NCBI GenBank assembly: GCA_965201115.1
Contig: OZ241745.1
Coordinates: 3,224,001-3,288,000, forward strand
Source: JANQOH01 sp965201115
GTDB lineage: Bacteria > Pseudomonadota > Alphaproteobacteria > UBA7887
DNA length: 64,000 nt
Direction: 5' to 3'
How positions within the stretch are numbered: position 1 is the stretch's first letter; each line of letters begins with the position of its first letter. Below the pieces are notes generated by a model. That model did no database searches. It had not been told where the DNA came from and saw only the letters and a list, made by a program, of their open reading frames with translations. Shown here in pieces: positions 16,027 through 24,117 of this stretch. Made by a program: the position numbers and the translations under genes.

Positions 16027-17181
16027 TCAGTCCTCGTCGTCGGAGAACAGGCGAATGTAGTCGCGGTATGCGAACATGCGGTTGCGCCTGTGGCCGGTCG
16101 CTTCTTCCAGAATGCCGAGCCCGGCCATGCGCGCGACCACCCTGTTGGCGGCGGGGTAGCCGAGGCCGGTAATGTCCCGAACCGCGGAGATATCCACCAC
16201 CGGCCGCCGATACAGCTCCTCGAGCAGCCGGAGGCCGCTTGCGGCGGCGCGGCCCAGGCCGTCGGCCACCGCGGCGCGGTGCTTCTCGCGCAATTCCAGA
16301 ATGCGCCGCACGGTCGCGGCGGCGTCGTTGCCGACGGTTTCCACTCCGCGCAGGAAAAACGCCAGCCAGTCCTCCCACTCGCCCCGGTCGTGGACGCCTT
16401 GCAGGCGATCGTAGTATTCCTGCCGATGCCGCATGAAAAACTGTGAGATGTACAAGACGGGCATGGCGAGAATCTTCCGCTCGCACAGCTGGAATACGAT
16501 GAGCAGGCGGCCCGCGCGCCCGTTTCCGTCGAGGAAGGGGTGGATCGCCTCGAACTGCGGGTGGGCCAGCCCGATTCGGATCAGGTCCGGCAGATTGTCG
16601 CGGCGATGGAGAAACTTCTCCAGCTCGCCCAGCAGGCGCGGAACCTCTTGGCGCGGCGGCGGCACGAATACGGCGTCGCTCGGCGAGCTGCCCGCCGGCC
16701 CGATCCAGTTCTGCGAGGCGCGCAACTCTCCCGGCGCCGCGCTGTCGCCGCGCACGCCCCGCATAAGCCGCTCGTGGATCTCGCGGATCGGGCGCGCCGA
16801 CAGGGGCAGCGAGCCCAGCCGCTCCAGGCCGTAATTCATCGCGGTTACGTAGTTGGCGACCTCTTTCGTGTCGTCGGCGCGGCCCGGCGCGAAACGGCCC
16901 GCCTCCGCGGCGAGCAGGTCGCGCAGCGTGCTCTGCGCGCCCTCGATCCGGCTCGACAACACGGCTTCCTTGCGCGCGTACATGCGAATGAACAGGTCGG
17001 CGTCGGGCAGCGTTCCGACGGCGCCGTCGAGCCGGCCCAACGCGCGGTCGGCCGCCGACAGCCGCGCCTGCAGCGCCCCGTCGAGGCGAACCGGCGGCCT
17101 GGGCGGCAACGGAGCCGGCATGAAGGCCCGGTAGCCGCCGGGTTGGCGGACATAAACGCCCGCGCGATGCTCTTTCGCCAT
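16027..17181 (-). CDS. Fic family AMPylase with C-terminal winged helix
   Basis: A 384-residue Fic protein. Fic domains transfer AMP or another phosphate-containing group to target hydroxyls. The active motif HPFLDGNGRAGR (His214 to Arg225) is complete. The N-terminal inhibitory helix motif is visible as Ser76-x-x-x-Glu80-Gly81 in LSSRIEGAQST, so this is the self-inhibited class with the inhibitory helix N-terminal to the Fic core. A Fic_N-like region (about 25-100) precedes it, and a winged-helix domain (about 320-375) follows. No separate antitoxin gene lies beside it, as expected when inhibition is in cis. It is bracketed by 41-bp direct repeats and sits in an accessory island. Confidence 0.93.
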   Translation of the reverse strand: MAKEHRAGVYVRQPGGYRAFMPAPLPPRPPVRLDGALQARLSAADRALGRLDGAVGTLPDADLFIRMYARKEAVLSSRIEGAQSTLRDLLAAEAGRFAPGRADDTKEVANYVTAMNYGLERLGSLPLSARPIREIHERLMRGVRGDSAAPGELRASQNWIGPAGSSPSDAVFVPPPRQEVPRLLGELEKFLHRRDNLPDLIRIGLAHPQFEAIHPFLDGNGRAGRLLIVFQLCERKILAMPVLYISQFFMRHRQEYYDRLQGVHDRGEWEDWLAFFLRGVETVGNDAAATVRRILELREKHRAAVADGLGRAAASGLRLLEELYRRPVVDISAVRDITGLGYPAANRVVARMAGLGILEEATGHRRNRMFAYRDYIRLFSDDED

Positions 17182-17260
17182 GAGTTTCGATTTCGCCGTT
17201 GGGGGGGGCGGGGCCCGCGGCCGCCATGCGCCATGTTATCGCGGACGGCGCCGTCGGGAC

Positions 17261-17440
17261 AACATGGAGCGGCGCTCCCCGCCATGCGTTGCGCAGGGGA
17301 TAACATGGAGCGACGGTCCCCGCCATATGTTGCGCAGGGGATAACATGGAGCGACGGCCCCCGCCATATGTTGCGCAGGGGATAACACGGCCCGCCGACG
17401 CGCGCCATATGTCATGCAGGGGATAGCATGGAGCGAATGT
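17261..17440 (+). repeat. 41-bp tandem repeat array, right of the Fic gene
   Basis: Units start at 17261, 17302, 17343, 17384 and 17425, exactly 41 bp apart. The core is AACATGGAGCGACGG, then CCCCGCCATATGTTGCGCAG and GGGAT. The last two copies are more diverged. They begin about 80 bp upstream of the Fic start codon. The units are contiguous with no spacer, so this is not a CRISPR. Confidence 0.88.
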
Positions 17441-17486
17441 GCGCAAGGGCGCGTGCCCTGCTCGGCGGCGTTTGCGTGGGTTGCGA

Positions 17487-17980
17487 CGTGCGGGCGAGAC
17501 GCCCGCGCACCCAGGCCCCGCCTTCGGCGGGGTTGGGGTTTGCGCTTTCGTGTCGGCGCTGCGTTGTGCGGAAACGTGCGGGCAGGATGCCCGCGGTCCC
17601 GGGCCCCGCCTTCGGCGGGGTTGGGGTTTGCGCTTTCGTGTCGGCGCTGCGTTGTGCGGAAACGTGCGGGCAGGATGCCCGCGGTCCCGGGCCCCGCCTT
17701 CGGCGGGGTTGGGGTTTGCGCTTTTCTGCCGGCGCTGTGTTGTGCGGAGACGTGCGGGCAGGATGCCCGCGGTCCCGGGCCCCGCCTTCGGCGGGGTTGG
17801 GGTTTGCGCTTTCGTGTCGGCGCTGCGTTGTGCGGAAACGTGCGGGCAGGATGCCCGCGGTCCCGGGCCCCGCCTTCGGCGGGGTTGGGGTTTGCGCTTT
17901 TCTGCCGGCGCCGCGTTGTGCGGAAACGTGCGGGCAGGATGCCCGCGGTCCCGGGCCCCGCCTTCGGCGGGGTTTGCGCC
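17487..17980 (+). repeat. Six-copy 88-bp tandem array of the REP-like element
   Basis: Copies of CGTGCGGGCAGGATGCCCGC start at 17487, 17575, 17663, 17751, 17839 and 17927, an exact 88-bp period. Each unit has the two family hairpins (GCGGGCAGGATGCCCGC and CCCCGCCTTCGGCGGGG) plus a spacer GTTGGGGTTTGCGCTTTCGT or a variant with TTTTCTGCC. The two spacer variants are interspersed, implying duplication of more than one unit at a time. The array lies downstream of tyrS. Confidence 0.92.
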
Positions 17981-18012
17981 GGCGGGCCCGGGAAGTTCGC
18001 GGCCTTGGTGGA

Positions 18013-19269
18013 TCAGGTTGCCAAGCGGACGAGGGCGTGGCGTTTGCGGCCGGCGGAGAGTTTGAGGGCGGCGTCGCGGGTGAAATCGGCGGGGGTTACG
18101 ACGTGGGCTTCGGATTCGACCTTGCGGCCGTCGATGCGGGCGCCGCCGCCGCGGATCAGGCGGCGGGCCTCGCCGTTGGTGTCGCAGAGGCCGGCCATGC
18201 GGAACAGGCGGAAGGCGGCGATGCCGGGGGCGAGGTCGCTCGCGGTCAGCGTTATCGAGGGGAGGGCGTCGCCGCGGCCGCCTTCCTCGAACGTGCGGCG
18301 CGCGGTCGCTTCGGCCTCGCGCGCCGCCCGGGCGCCGTGGAGCAGGGCGGCGGCCTCGTTGGCCAGGCGGATTTTCGCGTCGTTGATTTCGGCGCCGGCG
18401 AGGGCCTCGAGGCGCAGGATTTCGTCTTCCGGCAGGTCGGTGAACAGGCGCAGGAAGCGGCCGACGTCGGCGTCCTCCGTATTGCGCCAGAACTGCCAGT
18501 AGTCGTAGGGCGAGAGGCGGCTTGCGTTGAGCCACACGGCGCCGGCGGCGGTCTTGCCCATCTTGGCGCCGGAGGCGGCGGCGATGAGCGGCGCGGTAAG
18601 ACCGAACAGGGCGCGGCCCTCGACGCGGCGGGCGAGCTCGACGCCGGCGACGATGTTGCCCCATTGGTCGGAGCCGCCCATTTGGAGCACGCAGTCGAAG
18701 CGGCGCGCGAGCTCGAGGAAATCGTAGGCCTGCAACGCCATGTAGTTGAACTCGAGGAAGCTCAGGGGTTGTTCGCGCTCGAGGCGGCGCTTCACCGATT
18801 CGGCGGCCAGCATCCGGTTGACCGAGAAATGGCGGCCGTAGTCGCGCAGGAAGTCGAGATAGCCGAGCGGCGTCAGCCACTCGGCGTTATCGACCATGAT
18901 CGCGTCGGCGGGGCCATCGCCGAAGCGCAGGAACGCCTCGAACACGCCCTTGATGCCCTGCTTGTTGCGCTCTATGGTTTCGTCGGCCAGCAGCTGCCGG
19001 GCGGCGTCGCGCCCCGAAGGGTCGCCGACGCGCGTGGTGCCGCCGCCCATGAGCACGATGGGCTTGTGTCCGGCCTGCTGGAGCCGGCGCAGCAGCATGA
19101 TCTGCACCAGACTGCCGACGTGGAGGCTGTCGGCGGTGGCGTCGAAGCCGATATAGGCGGCGATGCGCCCCGCGGCGGCGGCGGCGTCGAGGGCCTCGGG
19201 GGCGGTGCATTGGCGGATGAATCCCCGCCGCGAGAGCGCGCGCAGGAACCCGGATTTCGGCTCGGTCAT
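18013..19269 (-). CDS. tyrS: Tyrosyl-tRNA synthetase
   Basis: TyrRS charges tRNA-Tyr. The 418-residue protein is bacterial TyrRS of normal length. It shows YIGFDATADSLHVGSLVQIM (HIGH-type motif as LHVG), the tyrosine-binding core (QAYDFLELARRFDCVLQMGGSDQWGN, split here as QAYDFLELARRF and QMGGSDQWGN), and AKMGKT in place of KMSKS. A C-terminal S4-like RNA-binding domain follows (about 350-415: GLCDTNGEARRLIRGGGARI). Start ATG 19269; longer in-frame starts would reach into the promoter shared with anmK. It is divergent from anmK, a common alphaproteobacterial arrangement. Its 3' end abuts the 88-bp array. Confidence 0.97.
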   Translation of the reverse strand: MTEPKSGFLRALSRRGFIRQCTAPEALDAAAAAGRIAAYIGFDATADSLHVGSLVQIMLLRRLQQAGHKPIVLMGGGTTRVGDPSGRDAARQLLADETIERNKQGIKGVFEAFLRFGDGPADAIMVDNAEWLTPLGYLDFLRDYGRHFSVNRMLAAESVKRRLEREQPLSFLEFNYMALQAYDFLELARRFDCVLQMGGSDQWGNIVAGVELARRVEGRALFGLTAPLIAAASGAKMGKTAAGAVWLNASRLSPYDYWQFWRNTEDADVGRFLRLFTDLPEDEILRLEALAGAEINDAKIRLANEAAALLHGARAAREAEATARRTFEEGGRGDALPSITLTASDLAPGIAAFRLFRMAGLCDTNGEARRLIRGGGARIDGRKVESEAHVVTPADFTRDAALKLSAGRKRHALVRLAT

Positions 19270-19409
19270 GGCTTGGGTCCGCGGGCGGGGCGCGCATTGC
19301 CGGAGATGCGGGCGGGGGTTTAGCACGCGCCCGGGCGGGCGGCAAACGGGAAGGGCGCCGCCGCGCCGGGCATCGGGGCCGGGGACGCGGGTAGCGGGGA
19401 AACGGGCGG

Positions 19410-20567
19410 ATGGGCGGGACGATTCGGGCCATCGGGCTGATGAGCGGGACGTCGGCGGACGGGGTCGATGCGGCCGCGCTGGATACCGACGGGCGCGGGC
19501 GCGTGAGGGCCGGGCCGTGGCTGACGGTCGCTTACGAACCCGCGTTGCGGCGGCGCCTGCTGGCGCTCGACCGGCGCGACGAGGCCGGGACGCGGGCGGT
19601 CGAATCGGCGCTGACGGACGCCCATATCGCCGCGGTGGCGCGGCTCGGGGCGCGGCCGGGCGCGCCGGCGGCGCTGCTCGGGTTTCACGGCCATACGATC
19701 CATCACGATCCGGCGCGCGGCGTCACGCGGCAAATCGGCGACGCGCGGCGGCTGGCGGAGGCGTGCGGCGTCGATGCGGTAGCGGATTTCCGCTCCGCCG
19801 ACATGGCCGCGGGGGGCCAGGGCGCGCCGCTGGCGCCGCTCTATCACGCCGCGCTCGCCGCCGGCCTGGAGAAACCGCTGGCGGTGCTCAATATCGGCGG
19901 CGTGGCGAATGTTACGTATCTGGGCGCCGACGATGGCCCCGACGCGGGCGCGGCGGGCGGCGGCGGGCGCGGCTCTATCGCGGCGTTCGACACCGGGCCG
20001 GGGAACGCTCTTCTCGACGATTGGGCGGCGCGGCGGGCCGGCCTGCCGATGGATCGCGGCGGGCGGCTGGCGGCGGCGGGGGCGGCGGACGAAACGCGGC
20101 TCGCGGCGCTGATGGCGGATCCCTATTTTTCGGCGCCGGCGCCGAAATCGCTCGATCGCGGGCATTTTTCGGCGCTGGCGGACGGGACGCTGGAGGGGCT
20201 TTCCGCGGCCGACGGGGCGGCCACGCTGGTTGCGTTCACGGCGGCGGCGGCGGCGGCGGCGCTCCGCCTGTTGCCGCGCGCGCCGAAGCGGTGGCTGGTC
20301 TGCGGCGGCGGGCGGCGCAATCCGGCGCTGATGCGCGCGCTGGCGGCGCGGCTCGGCGCGCCGGTCGATCCCGTGGAGGCGGCGGGGTGGGATGGCGACG
20401 CGCTGGAGGCGCAGGCGTTCGCGTGGCTCGCGGTGCGGAGCGTGCGCGGGCTGCCGCTCAGCTTGCCGCAAACGACGGGCGTTCGGGCGCCGTGCCCGGG
20501 GGGGCGGCTGTACCGCGCCCGGCCGCGCCGCGGGGGAGGAGGCGTCCGGGAGCCCGCGCCGGAGTGA
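19410..20567 (+). CDS. anmK: Anhydro-N-acetylmuramic acid kinase
   Basis: AnmK phosphorylates and opens 1,6-anhydroMurNAc during peptidoglycan recycling. The 385-residue protein has the family start AIGLMSGTSADGVDAAALD (ATP and sugar site), GFHGHTIHHDPARG, a DFRSADMAAGGQGAPLAPLY segment, LNIGGVANVTYLG, and AFDTGPGNALLDDW. All are canonical. ATG 19410 has a GGGGAAACGGGCGG context. Divergent from tyrS. Confidence 0.97.
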   Translation: MGGTIRAIGLMSGTSADGVDAAALDTDGRGRVRAGPWLTVAYEPALRRRLLALDRRDEAGTRAVESALTDAHIAAVARLGARPGAPAALLGFHGHTIHHDPARGVTRQIGDARRLAEACGVDAVADFRSADMAAGGQGAPLAPLYHAALAAGLEKPLAVLNIGGVANVTYLGADDGPDAGAAGGGGRGSIAAFDTGPGNALLDDWAARRAGLPMDRGGRLAAAGAADETRLAALMADPYFSAPAPKSLDRGHFSALADGTLEGLSAADGAATLVAFTAAAAAAALRLLPRAPKRWLVCGGGRRNPALMRALAARLGAPVDPVEAAGWDGDALEAQAFAWLAVRSVRGLPLSLPQTTGVRAPCPGGRLYRARPRRGGGGVREPAPE

Positions 20568-20717
20568 AGTCGAGCGATTTCGCTCCGTCATGCGTGTCGG
20601 CTGCGGCGAAGCGAGCCGGCGCGGCGCGATATCCGGATCGAAACCGCGCGCGGTGCGTGCGCAAGGGGCGGCGCCGGGAGGATGAGACTGCCCCGCGGAC
20701 AACGCGCCTTGCGCCGA

Positions 20718-20765
20718 CGTGCGGGCGGGGACGCCCGCGCACCCAGGCCCCGCCTTCGGCGGGGT
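20718..20765 (+). repeat. REP-like two-hairpin element, copy B
   Basis: CGTGCGGGCGGGGACGCCCG hairpin, then CCAGG and CCCCGCCTTCGGCGGGG. It is the first of three closely spaced copies in the 324-bp gap between anmK and the convergent hydrolase gene. Nothing else is seen in that gap. Confidence 0.85.
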
Positions 20766-20770
20766 CGAGA

Positions 20771-20797
20771 CGTGCGGGCGGGACGCCCGCGCTTCCA
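20771..20797 (+). repeat. REP-like element, copy C (first hairpin only)
   Basis: CGTGCGGGCGGGACGCCCGC is present without the TTCG-loop hairpin, so this is a partial unit between copies B and D. Confidence 0.75.
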
Positions 20798-20819
20798 CGC
20801 CGCCGCCGCGCGTGTCGCA

Positions 20820-20873
20820 AACGTGCGGGCGAGACGCCCGCGCACCCGGGAAGTCCGCGCCCTCGGCGCGACG
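20820..20873 (+). repeat. REP-like two-hairpin element, copy D
   Basis: ACGTGCGGGCGAGACGCCCG hairpin, linker CCCGGGAAGTC, then GCGCCCTCGGCGC. Same orientation as all other copies. Confidence 0.85.
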
Positions 20874-20891
20874 CGCACCCGGCCGCGGACG

Positions 20892-21542
20892 CTAACCGGC
20901 GAGTTCAGCGGTTCTTTTTTTCACATATTCCTGAGTTAGTTGCGATACTTCATTGAGATGCCGGTCGAAGTAGTGATCGGCGCCTTCGACGAGGCGGTAT
21001 TCGACCTCGACGGCGCGCTGGTTCGAGAGTTCGAGCGCCAGTTCGCGCGCGGCGCGGGGCGAGGCGATGGTGTCGTCGGCGCCGTGGACGAACAGGCCGG
21101 AGACGGGGCAGGGCGCGAGAAACGAGAAATCGTAACGGTCGGCGGGCGGGGCGACGGCGACGAAACCGGCGAGTTCCGGGCGCCGCATCAGCAGTTGCAT
21201 GGCGATCCACGCGCCGAAGGAGAAGCCGGCGACCCAACAGGCGCGCGCGCCGCGGTTGCGCAGCTGGAGCCAGTCGAGCGCGGCGGCGGCGTCGCTCAGT
21301 TCGCCCTCTCCGTCGTCGAAGGCGCCCTGGCTGCGCCCGACGCCGCGGAAGTTGAAGCGCAGCGCGGAAAAGCCCATTTGGACGCAGGCGCGGTAGAGGG
21401 TATAGGCCACCTTGTTGTTCATGGTTCCGCCGTGCAGCGGGTGCGGGTGCAGGACGAGCGCGACGGGCGGGTTGTCGCCCCGGCCGTGGTTGTAGCGTCC
21501 CTCGAGGCGGCCGTCGGGGCCGTTGAACACGATTTCCGGCAA
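20892..21542 (-). CDS. Alpha/beta hydrolase
   Basis: A 216-residue alpha/beta hydrolase of the group formerly called YsgA/dienelactone-like hydrolases, common in alphaproteobacteria. Visible elements are VLHPHPLHGGTMNNKV (oxyanion region), LRFNFRGVGRSQGAFDDGEG, the nucleophile elbow AGFSFGAW, the acid in FVHGADDTIASP, and the His in VEGADHYFDR. The start is TTG at 21542, chosen because a GGAGGAG site lies five bases upstream; no ATG fits. No secretion signal, so it is cytoplasmic. Substrate unknown. It is divergent from cysE and shares its promoter region. Confidence 0.85.
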   Translation of the reverse strand: MPEIVFNGPDGRLEGRYNHGRGDNPPVALVLHPHPLHGGTMNNKVAYTLYRACVQMGFSALRFNFRGVGRSQGAFDDGEGELSDAAAALDWLQLRNRGARACWVAGFSFGAWIAMQLLMRRPELAGFVAVAPPADRYDFSFLAPCPVSGLFVHGADDTIASPRAARELALELSNQRAVEVEYRLVEGADHYFDRHLNEVSQLTQEYVKKRTAELAG

Positions 21543-21634
21543 GTCGCTCCTCCGGCGGTTGCGGGCGCGCCGCGGACGGTGTCCGGGCGGGCCGGTCGGG
21601 TATGCGCCCGCGCGGCGCGGAAACCGGCGGCGGG

Positions 21635-21668
21635 ATACTTGACTCGCCGGGTCGGATATCCCATATAT
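21635..21668 (+). promoter_or_regulatory. cysE-isc promoter with IscR type-1 operator
   Basis: A 25-bp imperfect palindrome at 21635-21659 has half-sites ATACTTGACT and GTCGGATAT, matching both outer arms of the type-1 IscR box (ATASYYGACT...AGTCRRSTAT). It overlaps a -35 box TTGACT (21639-21644) and the spacer of a promoter with an AT-rich -10 (CATATA, 21662-21667). IscR carrying its [2Fe-2S] cluster would be expected to repress here, giving feedback on the downstream isc genes. Confidence 0.7.
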
Positions 21669-21724
21669 GCGGCGCGGGGGCGGGAACGGCGCGCCCCCAA
21701 TAGCACGGATGCGGCGATTTTACC

Positions 21725-22462
21725 ATGTTCGCAAGAGCGGCCGAGGATATCCGCACGATCATGGCGCACGACCCCGCGGCGCGGTCGCGGCTCGAGGTCG
21801 CGCTGTGCTATCCGGGCTTTCATGCGGTTCTGTGTTACCGGCTGGCGCGGCGCCTGTGGACATGGCGGCTCAAGCTGCCGGGCCGCTTCGTGTCGCATAT
21901 CGGGCGGTTTCTGACGGGGATCGAGATTCATCCGGGCGCCGAGATCGGGCGGCGGCTGTTTATCGATCACGGCATGGGCGTGGTTATCGGCGGTACCGCG
22001 AAGCTCGGCGACGATGTGACGCTCTACCAGGGGGTTACGCTCGGCGGCACGTCGCTGGAGCGGGGCGTGAAACGCCATCCGACGCTTGAGGACGGGGTCA
22101 TTGTCGGCGCGGGGGCCAGCGTGCTGGGGCCGTTTACGGTGGGCCGCGGCGCGCGCATCGGCGCCAACGCGGTGGCGGTGGACGCGGTCCCCGCGGGCGC
22201 CACGGTGGTGGGCATTCCGGCGCGCCAGGTGGGGTCGCGGCGCAAGGCGGCGCGGGAAGAGGACGATTTTCTCGCCTACGGCACGCCGGAGAACATCCCC
22301 GACCCGGTGGCGCGGGCGCTCGACGGCCTGCTCGAACAGGTCGGCGCGCTCAAGGCGCGGGTGGAGGAGCTGGAGGCGGCGCGCGGCGGCGCGCCGGCGG
22401 CGCCCGCGCCGGCGAACGGCGAGGACGTCGGCGGCCCGGAGAGGCGGAAACCGTGCGTTTGA
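21725..22462 (+). CDS. cysE: Serine O-acetyltransferase
   Basis: CysE acetylates serine to feed cysteine synthesis. The 245-residue protein has a short alpha-helical N-terminal domain (FARAAEDIRTIMAHDPAARS, LCYPGFHAVLCYRLA) and then a left-handed beta-helix of hexapeptide repeats (IEIHPGAEIGRRLFIDHGMG, VVIGGTAKLGDDVTLYQGVT, LGGTSLERGVKRHPTLEDGV). The catalytic His sits in FIDHGMGVVIG. A C-terminal Ala-rich coiled coil (about 195-235) extends beyond the usual end. It overlaps iscR by ten bases, so cysteine supply and Fe-S assembly are transcribed together. Confidence 0.95.
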   Translation: MFARAAEDIRTIMAHDPAARSRLEVALCYPGFHAVLCYRLARRLWTWRLKLPGRFVSHIGRFLTGIEIHPGAEIGRRLFIDHGMGVVIGGTAKLGDDVTLYQGVTLGGTSLERGVKRHPTLEDGVIVGAGASVLGPFTVGRGARIGANAVAVDAVPAGATVVGIPARQVGSRRKAAREEDDFLAYGTPENIPDPVARALDGLLEQVGALKARVEELEAARGGAPAAPAPANGEDVGGPERRKPCV

Positions 22463-22950
22463 GCACCAAGGGGCGCTACGCGACGATGGCGATGGTCGAC
22501 TTGGCGAAGGCCGGCGGCGGCGCGCCCGTGGCGCTGGCCGATATCGCCGGGCGGCAGGAGATCTCCATCGCCTATCTGGAGCAGTTGTTCCGCAAGCTGC
22601 GCGTGGCGGGGCTGGTGGCGAGCGTGCGCGGCCCCGGCGGCGGCTACCGGCTGACGCGCCCGGCGGACGACACGCGCATCGCCGACATTATCCTGGCGGT
22701 CGATGAGCCCGTGCGCGCGACGCGCTGCAAGCCGGGCTCGGGCAGCGGCTGCAAGAGCGACGCGAGCCGCTGCCTTACGCACGACCTGTGGGCCGAGCTC
22801 GGCAATCAGATCCATTTGTTTCTCAGTTCGGTGACGCTGGCCGATGTGTGCGATCGGCGCGTACTGGGCGCGAGCGGCGCGATGTTCGCGGCCGCCGCCG
22901 CCCGCCGCGCCGCGGACGCCGGGCGCGGCGCCGCGAGGGCGGGGCCGTGA
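22453..22950 (+). CDS. iscR: Fe-S cluster regulator IscR (Rrf2 family)
   Basis: IscR senses Fe-S status through its own [2Fe-2S] cluster and represses isc operons when loaded. The 165-residue protein has the winged helix (MRLSTKGRYATMAMVDLAK, ISIAYLEQLFRKLRVAGLV, VRGPGGGYRL) and the cluster ligands Cys92, Cys100, Cys107 and His110. The Cys spacing (7 and 6 residues between) is wider than the 5 and 5 of the E. coli protein. Start GTG 22453 overlaps cysE; the stop overlaps the next gene as GTGA. Its likely operator lies upstream of cysE at 21635-21659. Confidence 0.95.
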   Translation: MRLSTKGRYATMAMVDLAKAGGGAPVALADIAGRQEISIAYLEQLFRKLRVAGLVASVRGPGGGYRLTRPADDTRIADIILAVDEPVRATRCKPGSGSGCKSDASRCLTHDLWAELGNQIHLFLSSVTLADVCDRRVLGASGAMFAAAAARRAADAGRGAARAGP

Positions 22951-24098
22951 GCGCGGCGCGCGCCTTCGCCGCGCGCCGCGCCGGGCGCGGCTACGCCTAT
23001 TGCGACTACAACGCGGGCGCGCCGGTGCGCCCCGAGGCGGCGGAGGCCGCGGCGCGGGCGATGGCGATCGGCGGCAATCCGTCGTCGGTCCATGCGCGCG
23101 GCCGGGCCGCGCGGGCGGCGGTGGAAGACGCGCGCGAAGCGGTGGCGGCGCTGGCGGGCGCGGCGCCGGAGCGGGTGGTTTTCGTCAGCGGCGGTTCGGA
23201 GGCGAACGCGCTGGCGCTCTCGGGGGCGGCGCGCGGGTCGGTTGTCGTGTCGGCGGCGGAGCACGATTCGGTCCTCGCGGCGGCGCCGGGCGCGGCGCGG
23301 GCGGGCGTGGATCGCGACGGGCGCATCGATCTCGCGGCGCTGGAGCGCGCGCTGGCGGCGGCGCCGGCGCCCGCGCTGGCGGCGGTCATGCTCGCCAACA
23401 ACGAGACGGGGGTTGTGCAGCCCGTCGCCGAGGCGGCGCGGCTCGCGCATGCGTACGGCGCGCGGCTGCATTGCGACGCGGTGCAGGCGCCGGGGCGCAT
23501 GCCCATCGACATGGATGCGCTGGGCGCCGATTCGTTAAGTTTGTCGGCGCACAAGATGGGCGGTCCGCACGGCGCGGGGGCGCTGGTTTTGGGCCGCGGC
23601 GCGGACCCGGAGCCGCTGTTGCGCGGCGGCGGGCAGGAGCGCGGCCGGCGCGGCGGTACCGAGAACGTGCCCGGCATAGCGGGCTTCGGCGCCGCGGCGG
23701 CGGCGGTCATGGCCGACAGCGGCGAGGCGGCGCGCGCGACCGCGCTGCGCGATCGCTTCGAGCGCGCGATTCGCGCCGGGGCGGAAGACGCGGTTATCCA
23801 CGGCGCCGCGGCGCCGCGGCTCGGCAACGCGAGTTGCGTCGGCATGCCCGGCGTGCCGGCGGAGGCGCAGGTCATCGCGTGCGACCTGGGCGGCGCGGCG
23901 GTGAGCGCCGGCGCGGCGTGCAGTTCGGGCAAGGTCGCCGCCAGCCATGTGCTGCGCGCGATGGGGCTGGACGCGGCTGCCGCCGGAGAGGCGATCCGCG
24001 TCAGTTTCGGCTGGGCCAGCCGCGAGGAAGACGTCGAGCGCCTGTGCGCGGCATGGTTCGGCTTGTACGAGCGCGCCCGCGCGCGGCGGGCCGCCTGA
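22947..24098 (+). CDS. Cysteine desulfurase, NifS-like paralogue
   Basis: A 383-residue PLP-dependent cysteine desulfurase, first of two in the operon. Motifs: CDYNAGAPVRPEA, GGNPSSVHARGRAAR, FVSGGSEANALAL, MLANNETGVVQPV, the PLP lysine in LSAHKMGGPHGAGAL, the RRGGTENVPGIAGF segment, and the mobile catalytic loop AGAACSSGKVAASHVL. It is shorter and more divergent than the adjacent iscS and lacks the IscS-type loop with SxEPSYVLRALG. Position between iscR and iscS is the same as the Rickettsia gene called spl1. Whether it feeds IscU or a tRNA-modification enzyme is unknown. GTG start overlaps the iscR stop. Confidence 0.9.
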   Translation: MSAARAFAARRAGRGYAYCDYNAGAPVRPEAAEAAARAMAIGGNPSSVHARGRAARAAVEDAREAVAALAGAAPERVVFVSGGSEANALALSGAARGSVVVSAAEHDSVLAAAPGAARAGVDRDGRIDLAALERALAAAPAPALAAVMLANNETGVVQPVAEAARLAHAYGARLHCDAVQAPGRMPIDMDALGADSLSLSAHKMGGPHGAGALVLGRGADPEPLLRGGGQERGRRGGTENVPGIAGFGAAAAAVMADSGEAARATALRDRFERAIRAGAEDAVIHGAAAPRLGNASCVGMPGVPAEAQVIACDLGGAAVSAGAACSSGKVAASHVLRAMGLDAAAAGEAIRVSFGWASREEDVERLCAAWFGLYERARARRAA

Positions 24099-24117
24099 GA
24101 ACGGACGGAGGGAGACG

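Noticed and set aside
17261..17980. CRISPR array
   Set aside because: The 41-bp and 88-bp repeats are contiguous, without unique spacers, and no cas genes are present.
15464..18880. A 1,138-residue minus-strand frame through the REP array
   Set aside because: It crosses repeats and is in the wrong frame of tyrS. The repeated peptide (RDRGHPARTFPHNAA) is just the 88-bp unit translated.
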